A stretch of 64,000 nt of DNA from Stutzerimonas stutzeri (GCF_002909485.1 NZ_PPXG01000010.1:62001-126000), one strand, 5' to 3'; shown: positions 34,306 to 44,753, numbered from the stretch's first letter. A program made the numbers and translations. Notes: a model not told the origin generated them from the sequence alone.

Positions 34306-35526
34306 ATGCCTACCGCCTCGAAAGTTAATTCAGCAACTGCCCGACTCGACGCCTGGACGATTTTTCTGGTGTTTCTGCGCCTTGGCCTGACCTCCTTTGG
34401 TGGGCCGATCGCACACCTTGGCTATTTCCGCGAGGAGTTCGTTCGACGCCGCGGCTGGCTGGACGAGCGCAGTTACGCCGACCTGGTCGCGCTCTGCCAG
34501 TTTCTTCCCGGCCCAGCCAGCAGCCAGGTTGGCCTGGCGATCGGCCTGCTACGCGGCGGTTATCGCGGCTCGCTGGCGGCTTGGGCGGGCTTCACCCTGC
34601 CATCGGCGATCGCGTTGACGCTGTTCGCGTTGGGTATCTCCACGTGGGGCGATGCACTGCCCAGTGGCATCCTTCACGGCCTTAAAATCGTTGCCGTTGC
34701 GGTGGTAGCGCAGGCCGTATGGGGCATGGCGCGAACGCTATGCACCGACGGGCCGCGGATCGCCATCGCCCTCATGGCGGCAAGCGCCGTGTTGTTGCTT
34801 CCCTTCGTCTGGGGTCAGGTCGCCGTCATCGTCGCGGCTGGCCTGATCGGGCTGCTTGTATTCCGCCCAACCACCATCGACTCGCATGCAACGTTGGCTG
34901 TTACCGTTACAGCCCGGAGCGCACTGGTGGCATTGATCCTGTTCTTCGCGCTGCTTGCGCTGCTGCCGCTACTCGCCAGCAGCACGGGCAGCCACGCATT
35001 GGCACAGGTCGACGCGTTCTACCGGACGGGCGCTCTGGTGTTCGGCGGCGGCCACGTGGTGTTGCCCCTGCTGCAGGCGGAGGTAGTGCCCTCAGGCTGG
35101 GTGGACAATGACGTATTCCTGGCCGGTTATGGCGCCGCGCAGGCCGTACCGGGCCCGTTGTTCACTTTTGCTGCATTCCTCGGCGCCTCGATGAACGACG
35201 CACCCAGCAGCTTGTTTGGTGCGGCGCTGTGTTTGGTAGCAGTGTTCGTCCCTTCGTTTCTGCTAGTGATCGGCGCACTGCCCTTCTGGGAACGACTGCG
35301 CAGCAACAGGCGCACTCAGGCGGCACTGGCAGGCATCAACGCCGCGGTGGTCGGGCTGCTGCTGGCCGCGCTGTACGATCCGGTATGGAGCAGTGCGATC
35401 AAGGCGCCAGAACACTTCGTCCTCGCCCTGGTCGCCCTGGCCGCACTGATGTACTGGAAATTGCCGCCGTGGCTGGTGGTGCTCGGTGGGGCCATCGGTG
35501 GCGGGCTACTCGGTCTGATGGGCTGA
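34306..35526 (+). CDS. chrA: chromate transporter, two-domain ChrA
   Basis: 406 residues with two CHR domains. The first has FGGPIAHLGYFREEFVRRRG and LCQFLPGPASSQ; the second has FGGGHVVLPLLQ and GYGAAQAVPGPLFTF. This long-chain form usually exports chromate and gives resistance. About ten to twelve membrane segments are visible. No ChrB-type regulator is next to it. It converges on the TauE/SafE gene with only 6 bp between the stops. Confidence 0.92.
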   Translation: MPTASKVNSATARLDAWTIFLVFLRLGLTSFGGPIAHLGYFREEFVRRRGWLDERSYADLVALCQFLPGPASSQVGLAIGLLRGGYRGSLAAWAGFTLPSAIALTLFALGISTWGDALPSGILHGLKIVAVAVVAQAVWGMARTLCTDGPRIAIALMAASAVLLLPFVWGQVAVIVAAGLIGLLVFRPTTIDSHATLAVTVTARSALVALILFFALLALLPLLASSTGSHALAQVDAFYRTGALVFGGGHVVLPLLQAEVVPSGWVDNDVFLAGYGAAQAVPGPLFTFAAFLGASMNDAPSSLFGAALCLVAVFVPSFLLVIGALPFWERLRSNRRTQAALAGINAAVVGLLLAALYDPVWSSAIKAPEHFVLALVALAALMYWKLPPWLVVLGGAIGGGLLGLMG

Positions 35527-35532
35527 GGGCGG

Positions 35533-36285
35533 TCAGCTCTCCAGCGCCAACAGCACTGCGCTGGCCACCAGAAAAATGCTGAACAACAACCGCAACAACC
35601 GTTCGGGCAAGGCATGCGCAAGCCGAACGCCCAGGCTGATGCTGAGCAGCCCGCCAACTGCCAGGGGCAAGCCCAGCAGCCAGTTGACCTGATGATGCAG
35701 CGCATAGGTGACCAGGGTGACGCCCGTGCTCGGCGCCGCCAGCGCCAGCGACAGGCCCTGGGCAACCACCTGCGAGGTACCGAATACACTGGTCAGGATC
35801 GGTGTGGCGATGACTGCACCACCGACTCCGAATAGACCACCGAGTGCTCCGGCGCCGGCACCGAGCACGCCCAGCCATGGCCACGGATGACGGAGTTGGC
35901 CGTCACCAGGGGCCGGACGTAGAAACACCCGCAACAACGTGTACGCTGCCAGTGCCAGCAGAAAGCCGACGAAAGCCAAGCGCATGCGCCCGGCATCCAG
36001 CGACACCGCAACGGCCGCGCCTGCGATAGCGAACACGAAGCTGGCGCTACCCAGTGCGAGGGCATGCCGCCAATCAATGCGATTGCGCTGGTGATAACGC
36101 CAGATGGCGAGCAACACGTTGGGTACGACCATCACCAGCGCCGTACCCTGCGCCAGTTGCTGGTCCAGGCCAAACAGGACACCCAGCACCGGAATTGCGA
36201 TCAGCCCACCGCCAATACCGAACAATCCGCCGAGCGTGCCTAACGCCAACCCGAGCAGCACGTTCAATCCGACATCCAGCAGCAT
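35533..36285 (-). CDS. TauE/SafE family permease
   Basis: 250 residues from ATG 36285 (GGAG eight bases upstream); an ATG at 36315 is an alternative with a weaker site. Two copies of the family motif are visible, GGLFGIGGGLIAIPVL and GGLFGVGGAVIATPIL, each after a membrane helix, for eight predicted helices in all. The family moves sulfite, sulfonates or other anions; the substrate here is unknown. Divergent from the LysR gene, which may regulate it. Confidence 0.88.
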   Translation of the reverse strand: MLLDVGLNVLLGLALGTLGGLFGIGGGLIAIPVLGVLFGLDQQLAQGTALVMVVPNVLLAIWRYHQRNRIDWRHALALGSASFVFAIAGAAVAVSLDAGRMRLAFVGFLLALAAYTLLRVFLRPAPGDGQLRHPWPWLGVLGAGAGALGGLFGVGGAVIATPILTSVFGTSQVVAQGLSLALAAPSTGVTLVTYALHHQVNWLLGLPLAVGGLLSISLGVRLAHALPERLLRLLFSIFLVASAVLLALES

Positions 36286-36394
36286 TCCGGCACTCCAGTT
36301 CGATGGGGCGCTCATCGTACGCTGCCACCGCTGGCACCGGTACGCATAGCCCCGCACAATGGCTTTGCGTAAAACGCACAAGCAAGGAGTTCAG

Positions 36395-37351
36395 ATGCTG
36401 CCCGATGCCCTTTCCGCCCAGCTCAGCCTGTTCATCGACGTGCTCGACGCCGGCAGTTTCTCTGCCGCCGCGCGCCGCCATGGACTGACACCTTCGGCCG
36501 TGGCACGGCGCATCGACGCGCTGGAGCAGGCGCTCGGCTGTCAGCTATTCAGTCGTAGCACCCATGCGGTTCGCCCAATGCCCGCGGCGCTGGCATTTGC
36601 CGAGCGCGCCCGGCGCATCGTTCAGGAACTGCATCTGGCGCGCGCAGAGGCAACGTCGCTGGACAGCGCACCTAAGGGGCGCATCCGTATCGACGCGCCA
36701 GCCCCCTTCGGTCGCCGTCACCTGGCTCCGGCATTGGCGGAATTTCTGCAGGCCTATCCCGGGGTCGATGTTCAGCTGCGCCTGATCGATAGCTTCGTCG
36801 ACCTCCAGGGCGAGCATTTAGGGGAAGTCGATCTGGTACTGCGCATCGGCCCATTAGCCGATACACGACTGGTCGCCACGCCGCTGGCGCCGATGGTGCG
36901 AGTCGTCTGCGCCAGCCCCGCCTATCTGGAGCGCCGAGGGGTACCACTGCAGCCAGAAGAATTACCCGAACATGACGGGCTGGATTGGGATGCCCTGGCG
37001 CCGCCACATGCCTGGCGCTTCGAGCGTGGCGGGAGGCCTCAGCTGCTGCGCCCTGGTAGGTTGCGCATGGTGGCGAACAACGCCGAAGCGCTGCTGGCCG
37101 GAGTGCTGGGCGGACTTGGCATCGCCCATCTACCCACTTGGCTGATCAGCGATTACCTGCTGCGCGGTGAGCTGTTGCCGCTGTTCTGCGAAGGGGGATT
37201 ACCGCCGCCGGAAGCCAGTGGCATCTATGCACTGCGCCTGACACGCGAAGCGGATTCACGGAGCCGGCTTCTGTTGGAGTTTCTGAAAAATCGCTTCGGC
37301 CCGGTCCCTCCCTGGGACCAGGCACTTCAGAGCGGTTTCAAAAGGGAGTGA
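36395..37351 (+). CDS. LysR-family transcriptional regulator
   Basis: 318 residues from ATG 36395 (AAGGAGTTCAG upstream). An N-terminal winged helix-turn-helix (about 1-62, with AGSFSAAARRHGLTPSAVAR) is followed by a substrate-binding domain with RIDAPAPFGRRHLAPAL and DLVLRIGPLADTRLVA, typical of the CrgA/PP1570 group. The inducer is unknown. Divergent from the TauE/SafE permease gene, the obvious candidate target. Confidence 0.92.
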   Translation: MLPDALSAQLSLFIDVLDAGSFSAAARRHGLTPSAVARRIDALEQALGCQLFSRSTHAVRPMPAALAFAERARRIVQELHLARAEATSLDSAPKGRIRIDAPAPFGRRHLAPALAEFLQAYPGVDVQLRLIDSFVDLQGEHLGEVDLVLRIGPLADTRLVATPLAPMVRVVCASPAYLERRGVPLQPEELPEHDGLDWDALAPPHAWRFERGGRPQLLRPGRLRMVANNAEALLAGVLGGLGIAHLPTWLISDYLLRGELLPLFCEGGLPPPEASGIYALRLTREADSRSRLLLEFLKNRFGPVPPWDQALQSGFKRE

Positions 37352-37354
37352 AGG

Positions 37355-37696
37355 TCAAGCTCTCTGACCTTCGAGCTCCTGGGTGACGCCCCAGCCATCG
37401 AGCACCCCGCCAAGGGGTTCGACCAGATATTCAAGGTCCTGCTCGAAATCGCCGATGCCGTCGAACGTTGCGTACATCACCTTGCTGATCTGCAGGTTCC
37501 AGTTTCCGTCCTCACGCGGAAACACCTGCGTATTGATGGTTTCGCCGCGAAAATTCTGTGCGGCTCTCTGGGCACGGTCCTGCTCGGGAAATACCGCGTA
37601 GAACTCGATAGGATGCACACGGGCGAAATCGAAACCGCCCTCCTTCATCCGGCGCAGAACGGTGCTGCTGACATCCTCGTGGAAGGTGGTGCTCAT
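37355..37696 (-). CDS. rraB: RraB-like regulator of RNase E (ribonuclease E inhibitor family)
   Basis: 113 residues. Shape and motifs fit the RraB/DUF1260 family: GGFDFARVHPIEFYAVFP, QVFPREDGNWNLQISKVM and an acidic FEQDLEYLVEPLGG with a terminal GWG. The E. coli member binds RNase E and alters its activity. The stop lies 4 bp from the LysR stop (convergent). The following 206 bp (37697-37902) hold no gene I can support. Confidence 0.82.
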   Translation of the reverse strand: MSTTFHEDVSSTVLRRMKEGGFDFARVHPIEFYAVFPEQDRAQRAAQNFRGETINTQVFPREDGNWNLQISKVMYATFDGIGDFEQDLEYLVEPLGGVLDGWGVTQELEGQRA

Positions 37697-37902
37697 GAAT
37701 CAGCCTCCTCTCATACTGGATGGAGTTGCCACGAGCTCAGCGGGAGATCGGCTCCGTCGTCAAGACATCGGGCAAACGGGAGTCGCAACAGCTAGTCGAA
37801 GTAACGCGGTGGACGATGTCCACAGTGACAAGCTAGCAGGCCGCGAAGCTGACTGCGAGAGCTATATGGCGTCACGCCACATCAGCAGCGAATCACGGCC
37901 CC

Positions 37903-38637
37903 TTACTCCAGATAGAGGCCCGGGGCTGATGGCAGTTCAACGAGCATCCGTCTCAGGTTGCTGCACCACTGCTCGCGAATTCCCTCGTAATAGGCGTCGC
38001 CCTCCTCCACGCGATAGCCGGCGGGCAGCTCGAGACTGTCCTTGCGATAAACCAACACATCCAGCGGCATACCTACCGACAGATTGCTGCGGATGGTCGA
38101 GTCGAAGGAGATCAGCGCACAGCGAAGCGCCTGTTCGAGGCCAGTAGCGTGCTTCAGTGCGCGATCGAGAATGGGTTTACCGTACTTGCTTTCGCCGATC
38201 TGGAAGTAAGGCGTGTCTACCGTCGAGCTGATGAAGTTTCCCTGCGGGTACAGGTTGTAAAGTTCGGGGACTTCACCTTTGATCTGCCCACCCACCAGGA
38301 AAGAGCTGCTCATGTCGATTCCCGAACTCATGCTCGGTGACGCATCGTGCTCCACGACTTCGCGCAGCGTATCGCCGACCAGGCGTGCGGCGGCAAACAT
38401 GCTGGGAACGTTGTTGAGATTGACGCCTTCGGCCGTTAACCGATGGCGCAACAAGCTCACCACTGCTTGCGAGGTGGCCAGATTACCGGCGGTCTGCAGC
38501 ACGATCAGGCGCTCGCCCGGCAGGCCAAAACGGTAAAGCTTGCGGAACGTGGCGATATGATCGACACCGGCGTTGGTCCGCGAGTCGGACACGAACACCA
38601 GTCCGTCGGCAAGATTCATGGCGACACAGTAAGTCAT
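37903..38637 (-). CDS. Anbu (proteasome-like peptidase, ancestral beta subunit)
   Basis: 244 residues. An Ntn-hydrolase of the proteasome beta type: the protein starts MTYCVAMNL, so a Thr follows the initiator Met as the likely nucleophile, then DGLVFVSDSRTNAGVDHIAT and the hydrophobic core DVLVYRKDSLELPAGYR. Anbu is found mainly in proteobacteria with a transglutaminase-like protein, an alpha-E protein and an ATP-grasp protein; all three lie just upstream here on the same strand. Its biological substrate is unknown. Confidence 0.88.
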   Translation of the reverse strand: MTYCVAMNLADGLVFVSDSRTNAGVDHIATFRKLYRFGLPGERLIVLQTAGNLATSQAVVSLLRHRLTAEGVNLNNVPSMFAAARLVGDTLREVVEHDASPSMSSGIDMSSSFLVGGQIKGEVPELYNLYPQGNFISSTVDTPYFQIGESKYGKPILDRALKHATGLEQALRCALISFDSTIRSNLSVGMPLDVLVYRKDSLELPAGYRVEEGDAYYEGIREQWCSNLRRMLVELPSAPGLYLE

Positions 38638-38727
38638 TACTCGGACTCTTTTGATTGAGGGACCGCCCCCAGGCAGGCGCGGATGGTAACCCAGCCACGT
38701 CGTACCGCAAGGCCACGCCCCGGAGCA

Positions 38728-39522
38728 CTACTGCTGCGCCATTTGCATCGGCATCACCTGCACTCGCGCATGCATCGACTCGCAGCCACCGCCCCGGCGC
38801 ATCCCACGCACGGGGCAGGCGTCGAGATAATCCAGCCCCACCGCCAGCTTGAGATGGCGATCCGGACGAATCAGTCGGTTCGATACATCGAAGCTATACC
38901 AGAGCCCCTCCACCCATGCCTCGACCCAGGCGTGACTGGCCAGGTGGTCACTGTCATCGGTGAGCAGATAGCCCGATACATAACGCGCTGGTATACCCAG
39001 GCTACGAGCACACGCGATGAAGGCGTGACTGTGGTCCTGGCAGACGCCTGCACGACCCGCAAATGACTGCGCGGCCGTGCTTCCCACGTGCGTCGCACCC
39101 GGGGTGTAGACCATGTGATCGGCGAGCGCGTGCATCAGCTGCGCCAGCGAGTCCCGCTCGGGACGGCTGCCGCACTGCTGCCGAGCGAAATCAGCCAAGG
39201 CGTCGTCAGCCTGAGTCAGCGGGCTGACCCGCAAAAACGGTAGCGGCGATGCGTCCTCGGTTTCGCATTCACAGGCTTCATCGATTTCCACCTGACCGCG
39301 AGCGCGAATGACGATCTCGTCATGGGGTTCGTCGAGTGTCAGCACATGCAGAACGTTGCCGTAGGGATCGAGCTGCGCACGCACCGGGCGCGGCAGCTCG
39401 AGCGCCCAGCTGAATACACGCTGGCGCTGGCTCTGCTGCGGAGTCAGGCGCAGGTACTGGATGCTTGCACGAACCTGATCTTCGTAGCGATAGCTGGTGT
39501 CGTGGCTTATCGATAGCTTCAT
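38728..39522 (-). CDS. transglutaminase-like protein of the Anbu operon
   Basis: 264 residues. The start at 39522 overlaps the alpha-E stop (ATGA), which rules out the longer upstream reading frame. An N-terminal beta domain (ISHDTSYRYEDQVRASIQYL) is followed by a transglutaminase core with the catalytic Cys in GVCQDHSHAF (near 159), His in SHAWVEAW and Asp in FDVSNRL. The full triad is present. Role within the Anbu system unknown; peptide crosslinking or cleavage is possible. Confidence 0.9.
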   Translation of the reverse strand: MKLSISHDTSYRYEDQVRASIQYLRLTPQQSQRQRVFSWALELPRPVRAQLDPYGNVLHVLTLDEPHDEIVIRARGQVEIDEACECETEDASPLPFLRVSPLTQADDALADFARQQCGSRPERDSLAQLMHALADHMVYTPGATHVGSTAAQSFAGRAGVCQDHSHAFIACARSLGIPARYVSGYLLTDDSDHLASHAWVEAWVEGLWYSFDVSNRLIRPDRHLKLAVGLDYLDACPVRGMRRGGGCESMHARVQVMPMQMAQQ

Positions 39523-40469
39523 GCTGCCTCCAGATAGGACGAGTGAATGGCGCTGCCGAGCCGGCCGATATGCTCGATGTAAACGCTGATCCAATCGTGC
39601 AGACCGAACTCGACCACCTCGTCGATTGCCGTATAGCGCAGTCCCGCTTCGAGCTCGGAAGCCAGACGTTGCGCAGGGCGCCCGTTCTCCCCCGGCAGAC
39701 TGGCCAGGATCAGTTGCAGCTCCACCAGACAAGCGCGTAATGAGCGCGGCACGTCCGCACGCAATAGCAGCAGCTCCGCGACCTTGGCCGTCCGCGGGGA
39801 CCCACGGTAGATCTCGGCAAACGCCTCGAACGAGGACAGCGCCCGCAGCAGCGCGCTCCACTGGTAATAGGCGCGAGCGGAACGGTCATCGAGCAGTTCG
39901 CTTTCCTCGCCTAGCAGCTCGTGGCGCGCATCGAGCAGACGCAAGGTGTTATCCGCGCGCTCGATAAAGGTGCCCAGCCGGATGAAGCGATAGGCATCGC
40001 TGCGCATGATGGTGCCCACGGTAGCCCCCCGAAACAGGTGCGAGCGTTCCTTGACCCACTCACAGAATCGGCTGATGCCGTAGCGTCCCAAGCCCTGCTC
40101 GGCGATGCCACGCATTTCCAGCCAGGCCGCGTTGATGTTCTCCCACATATCCGAGGTGATGCGGCCGCGCACGGCGTGGGCGTTGCTGCGAGCCAGGCGC
40201 AGGCAGTTGAACAAGCTGACGGGGTTGGCTTCCTCAAGGGCGAAGAAGTGCAGCATCCGCTCGGCATTCAACTGGCCGTGGCAGCGCAGATACTCGTCCA
40301 GGGTGCCGGTGATCAGCAGCGGCATCGCCAGCTCGTCGAGGCCATCGCCGCGTCCGCTTTGCGGCATCAGCGACAGCGAATAGCTCACATCCATCATGCG
40401 CGCCATGTTCTCGGCACGCTCCAGATAGCGGGACATCCAGTACAGGTCGGCAGCGGTTCTACTCAGCAT
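39519..40469 (-). CDS. alpha-E domain protein of the Anbu operon
   Basis: 316 residues, all-helical, with the family start MLSRTAADLYWMSRYLERAE and later WENINAAWLEMRG and RLGTFIERADNTLRLLDAR. Function unknown. It is always found with an ATP-grasp protein and a transglutaminase, as here. Its ATG follows the ATP-grasp stop directly (TGA then ATG), and its stop overlaps the transglutaminase start, so three genes are translationally linked. Confidence 0.9.
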   Translation of the reverse strand: MLSRTAADLYWMSRYLERAENMARMMDVSYSLSLMPQSGRGDGLDELAMPLLITGTLDEYLRCHGQLNAERMLHFFALEEANPVSLFNCLRLARSNAHAVRGRITSDMWENINAAWLEMRGIAEQGLGRYGISRFCEWVKERSHLFRGATVGTIMRSDAYRFIRLGTFIERADNTLRLLDARHELLGEESELLDDRSARAYYQWSALLRALSSFEAFAEIYRGSPRTAKVAELLLLRADVPRSLRACLVELQLILASLPGENGRPAQRLASELEAGLRYTAIDEVVEFGLHDWISVYIEHIGRLGSAIHSSYLEAA

Positions 40470-41882
40470 TCAGCAATCCTCCACAACCCAGGTGTCCTTG
40501 GTTCCGCCGCCTTGCGACGAGTTGACCACCAGCGAGCCCTCACGCAGCGCAACACGGGTCAGCCCTCCAGGGACCAGACGTGTCTCGCGGCCACTGAGCA
40601 CGAAGGGCCGAAGGTCGATGTGTCGTGGTGCGATACCGTTTTCGACGAAGGTTGGACAGGTCGACAGGCTCAGCGTGGGTTGAGCGATGTAGGCAGCCGG
40701 ATTAGCCTTCAACCGGGCACGAAAGGCTTCGATCTCCCTTACGCTGGCCGCAGGGCCAACCAACATGCCGTACCCGCCAGAGCCTTGGGTTTCCTTGACC
40801 ACCAACTCCGGCAAGTGAGCCAGAACGTGGGACAGTTCGTCTGGCTTGCGGCACTGCCAGGTCGGCACATTGGCGAGAATCGGCTCTTCGTCCAGATAGA
40901 AGCGGATCATGTCCGGGACGAATGGGTAGATCGACTTGTCATCCGCCACACCGGTACCGATGGCATTGGCCAGCACCAGATTGCCTGCCCGATACGCCGA
41001 GAGCAGGCCTGGCACACCCAGGGTCGAATCAGGATTGAATGCCAGCGGATCAAGAAAACCATCGTCGAGTCGGCGGTAGATCACATCCACCTGGCGCGCG
41101 CCGGAGGTGGTACGCATGTACAGGTGCTCGTCGCGAACGAACAGATCGGCCCCCTCGACCAGCTCGACACCCATTTCCCGCGCCAGAAAGGCGTGCTCGA
41201 AAAAGGCGCTGTTGAACCGACCCGGTGTCATTACCACCACGCAGGGATTATCCATCGGGCTCGAATGCTTGAGCGTTTCCAGCAACAGGTTCGGGTAGTG
41301 GTTGATCGGCGCGATGCGCTGTGCGGCGAACAGCTCGGGGAACAACCGCATCATCATCTTGCGGTCTTCGAGCATGTAGCTCACGCCGCTGGGTGTGCGC
41401 AGATTGTCTTCGAGTACGTAATAGGTGCCGTCGCCGTCGCGCACCAGATCCACGCCAGCAATGTGCGCGTAGATGTCTCCGTGCAGGTCGAGCCCCTGCA
41501 TGGCAGGTTGATAGCCCTCGTTGGTCAGCACCTGCTCCGGTGCGATGACGCCTGCCTTGAGGATGCGCTGATCGTGGTAGATATCCGCAAGGAACAGGTT
41601 GAGCGCCTGGACCCGCTGGACACAGCCGCGCTCGACCATGCGCCATTCGCTCATCGGGATGGAGCGCGGAATGGTATCGAAAGGAATCAGACGCTCTGTG
41701 CCCTGCTCATCGCCGTACAGCGTAAAGGTGATGCCAGCCCGGTGGAACAGTAGATCGGCCTCGCGTCGGCGCTGGGCCAACATATCGGCTGGCGTGCTCG
41801 ACAACCAGCTGGAAAACGGCTGGTAGTGAGGTCGGCAGCCGCCCTGGGGGTCGAACATTTCATCGTAGAAAACGCGGTCCAT
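40470..41882 (-). CDS. circularly permuted ATP-grasp protein of the Anbu operon
   Basis: 470 residues from ATG 41882 (GAGGG seven bases upstream). Matches the circularly permuted ATP-grasp type 2 family: VFYDEMFDPQGGCRPHYQPF, LNLFLADIYHDQRILKAG, LEDNLRTPSGVSYMLEDRKM and VVKETQGSGGYGMLVGP. ATP-grasp enzymes join a carboxylate to an amine or thiol, so the operon could make a peptide-like tag or product. First gene of ATP-grasp, alpha-E, transglutaminase, Anbu. Confidence 0.92.
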   Translation of the reverse strand: MDRVFYDEMFDPQGGCRPHYQPFSSWLSSTPADMLAQRRREADLLFHRAGITFTLYGDEQGTERLIPFDTIPRSIPMSEWRMVERGCVQRVQALNLFLADIYHDQRILKAGVIAPEQVLTNEGYQPAMQGLDLHGDIYAHIAGVDLVRDGDGTYYVLEDNLRTPSGVSYMLEDRKMMMRLFPELFAAQRIAPINHYPNLLLETLKHSSPMDNPCVVVMTPGRFNSAFFEHAFLAREMGVELVEGADLFVRDEHLYMRTTSGARQVDVIYRRLDDGFLDPLAFNPDSTLGVPGLLSAYRAGNLVLANAIGTGVADDKSIYPFVPDMIRFYLDEEPILANVPTWQCRKPDELSHVLAHLPELVVKETQGSGGYGMLVGPAASVREIEAFRARLKANPAAYIAQPTLSLSTCPTFVENGIAPRHIDLRPFVLSGRETRLVPGGLTRVALREGSLVVNSSQGGGTKDTWVVEDC

Positions 41883-41975
41883 GCAAAGCCCTCGAGCACA
41901 TACGTGCCCAGTCACAGTGCAAACCCCGCGCCACGAGAACAATTTCTTTCAAAACAGCAGGTTACGAATTAGAAC

Positions 41976-42004
41976 AAAAAAGCCCGCACCGTTTCCGGGC
42001 GGGC
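41976..42004 (-). terminator. intrinsic terminator of speE
   Basis: On the minus strand the stem GCCCGC/GCGGGC, with inner CCG/CGG and a four-base loop, is followed by six T. It lies between the speE stop (42060) and the ATP-grasp start. Confidence 0.85.
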
Positions 42005-42059
42005 CACGTCATCCACTAAGGTAGAGCGCCCCGTTTCGAGACACTCATCACACTTCGCC

Positions 42060-42920
<861 letters not shown>

Positions 42921-43110
42921 CGGGTGTCTCCCTTGGCGCGGCGTCCGAAGCAGCGCTTCGGTGCCTGATAGCTGTCTGGCGTGGCAGGCAATGGAGCTTG
43001 CCCACCGAAAAGAGCCGCATTCTACGTTGGCCAAGATGACAGCGGTAACCGCGGGCAGCAAAAGCATACTTCGGGACGACAAAGCCGCATGCAGCCGCTA
43101 GGGTGCAGAG

Positions 43111-43995
43111 ATGATCGAAACCTTGCACTTGCCTTACCTCGAACCTTGGGACTGGCAACAGTTCCACCGCCATTTTTCTCTGCGCCTGCTCCCCGGCGTG
43201 GAGCGACTGGACGCAGACGGTTACGCACGCACACTGCGTCTGGGCGAAGCCAGTGGCTGGCTTTGCGTGCGCTCACTGGATGATCGCCCAGCGCTCGAAC
43301 TGACGCTCAGCGACTCGTTGCAACAAGCCACCCAGCCGCTTGTCCGTCAGGTGCGCAAGATGTTCGACCTGGACGCCGACCCGCATGCGATTGCCGCGCA
43401 TTTCGTCCTCGACCCTGAATTGGCTCCGCTGATCGCTGCGCATCCCGGCCTGCGTCTTCCCGCCGCCTACGACCCGTTCGAACAGGCCGTACGGGCAGTG
43501 GTCGGCCAGCAGGTCACCGTCAAGGCGGCAGTGACCATCACCCGGCGCCTGGTGGAGCGTCTCGGCGAGCCGCTAGAGAGTCCGCCACACGGACTTGCAA
43601 TGCTGTTCCCTACGGCGCAAGCGATCGCCGATGACCCGCTGGAAAATATCGGCATGCCTGCCAAACGTGCGCAGGCCCTGCGCCGCCTCGCCGCGGCCGT
43701 AGCCGAAGACGCGTTGCAGCTGCATGTGGAAGATGGCGCCGATGCGCTGGTGCAACGACTCTGCGAATTGCCGGGAATCGGCCCCTGGACCGCCGAGTAC
43801 ATTGCGTTACGGGGTTTCGGGGTTGCGGACGCCTTTCCTGCTGCCGATCTCGGGTTACTCAAAGCACCGCTGTGGGGAGTCGACGGTCTCACAGCCAAGG
43901 CGCTGGCCGAACGAGCCGAAGCGTGGCGCCCGTGGCGTGCCTATGCGGCCATCCACATCTGGGATAACTATGCAAAAGGGGCCAAGGGCGGCTAA
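43111..43995 (+). CDS. alkA: DNA-3-methyladenine glycosylase II (AlkA-like)
   Basis: 294 residues. The helix-hairpin-helix element LCELPGIGPWTAEYIALRGF is followed by the catalytic Asp in AFPAADLGLL, as in AlkA. DPFEQAVRAVVGQQVTVKAA is the conserved glycosylase core entry. The length fits the glycosylase alone, with no fused Ada domain. It removes alkylated bases from DNA. Its stop overlaps the convergent phosphatase gene stop by 4 bp. Confidence 0.9.
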   Translation: MIETLHLPYLEPWDWQQFHRHFSLRLLPGVERLDADGYARTLRLGEASGWLCVRSLDDRPALELTLSDSLQQATQPLVRQVRKMFDLDADPHAIAAHFVLDPELAPLIAAHPGLRLPAAYDPFEQAVRAVVGQQVTVKAAVTITRRLVERLGEPLESPPHGLAMLFPTAQAIADDPLENIGMPAKRAQALRRLAAAVAEDALQLHVEDGADALVQRLCELPGIGPWTAEYIALRGFGVADAFPAADLGLLKAPLWGVDGLTAKALAERAEAWRPWRAYAAIHIWDNYAKGAKGG

Positions 43996-44552
43996 GGCGG
44001 TGCGAGGCGCGCCAGCACCTTGGGTGGGCTAGCCAGTGGCCGGGCCAGGATAAATCCCTCGGCCGATTGCGGAAATATCCCGGTCAGCGCGGTGATATTG
44101 ACCTGATGGGTGATCAGCACCGCCACCTCGCCAGCCTGCAGCTGCGCGACGGCATCGCGCAGCTCAGCAGTATGTCGGCGTTCGGTGGCAGGTGATGCGA
44201 AGAACGAATCCAGCGCGGGTAACGGCTCCACTAGCCCGACCGACATATTTTCGGCCGTCTCAAGTGCGCGGCACCAACGACTGCTGAACAAACGAACTTC
44301 GCCGAGGCCCTCTTCGCGTAGTCGCGCCCCCCAGCGAATCGCCTCGGAGCGGCCACGCTGGTCGAGGTTACGTTGAGTTCCGCAATCTTCGAGGACAAAA
44401 CCTTCAGGATCACCCAGACCGGGAGCGGTGGCGTGGCGAAGAAGTAGCACGGCGCGACCTTCGCGCAGTGCCTGCCATGCAGCCTCGTCGTCAGCCTTGA
44501 TCGCTTCGGCAACAAGGATCAGCGCGACGATAACCAGGCCACTGCGCCACAT
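43992..44552 (-). CDS. histidine phosphatase family protein, exported or anchored
   Basis: 186 residues. A short hydrophobic N-terminus (SGLVIVALILVAEAIKA) acts as a signal peptide. The catalytic motif reads LLLRHATAPG, and the second catalytic His lies in VLITHQVNITALTG. RWCRALETAENM supplies the second arginine. Substrate unknown. Four bases separate its start from the downstream end of the small membrane protein gene to its right. Confidence 0.88.
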   Translation of the reverse strand: MWRSGLVIVALILVAEAIKADDEAAWQALREGRAVLLLRHATAPGLGDPEGFVLEDCGTQRNLDQRGRSEAIRWGARLREEGLGEVRLFSSRWCRALETAENMSVGLVEPLPALDSFFASPATERRHTAELRDAVAQLQAGEVAVLITHQVNITALTGIFPQSAEGFILARPLASPPKVLARLAPP

Positions 44553-44555
44553 GCT

Positions 44556-44747
44556 TCACAGCCGCGCCTTGCCGAACGGCCCCGCCGCTACCGCCCACAT
44601 GATCAGACCGACCACGGGCAACAGCAGAATTACAAATGACCAGACGACCTTGCGACCAACCTCGATGCCGCTACGCCAGACGTAGGCGATTGCCAAAATA
44701 TCCAGCACCAGCACCACAATGGCCAGCGGGCCGCTCAGACTTTCCAT
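44556..44747 (-). CDS. small membrane protein with PLDc_N-type two-helix fold
   Basis: 63 residues: two hydrophobic helices (AIVVLVLDILAIAYVW and VVWSFVILLLPVVGLIMW) with the family turn between them (SGIEVGRKV) and LLPVVGLIMWAV. This is the phospholipase D N-terminal type membrane segment without a phospholipase. It is a paralogue of the next gene, 6 bp away. Its ATG has no clear ribosome binding site, so it may be coupled to that gene. Confidence 0.78.
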   Translation of the reverse strand: MESLSGPLAIVVLVLDILAIAYVWRSGIEVGRKVVWSFVILLLPVVGLIMWAVAAGPFGKARL

Positions 44748-44753
44748 CGGAGG

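Noticed and set aside
39921..41753. 610-codon open frame on the + strand
   Set aside because: It lies wholly antisense to the ATP-grasp and alpha-E genes, whose proteins match known families. The + frame shows no domain, and long antisense frames are common at this GC content.
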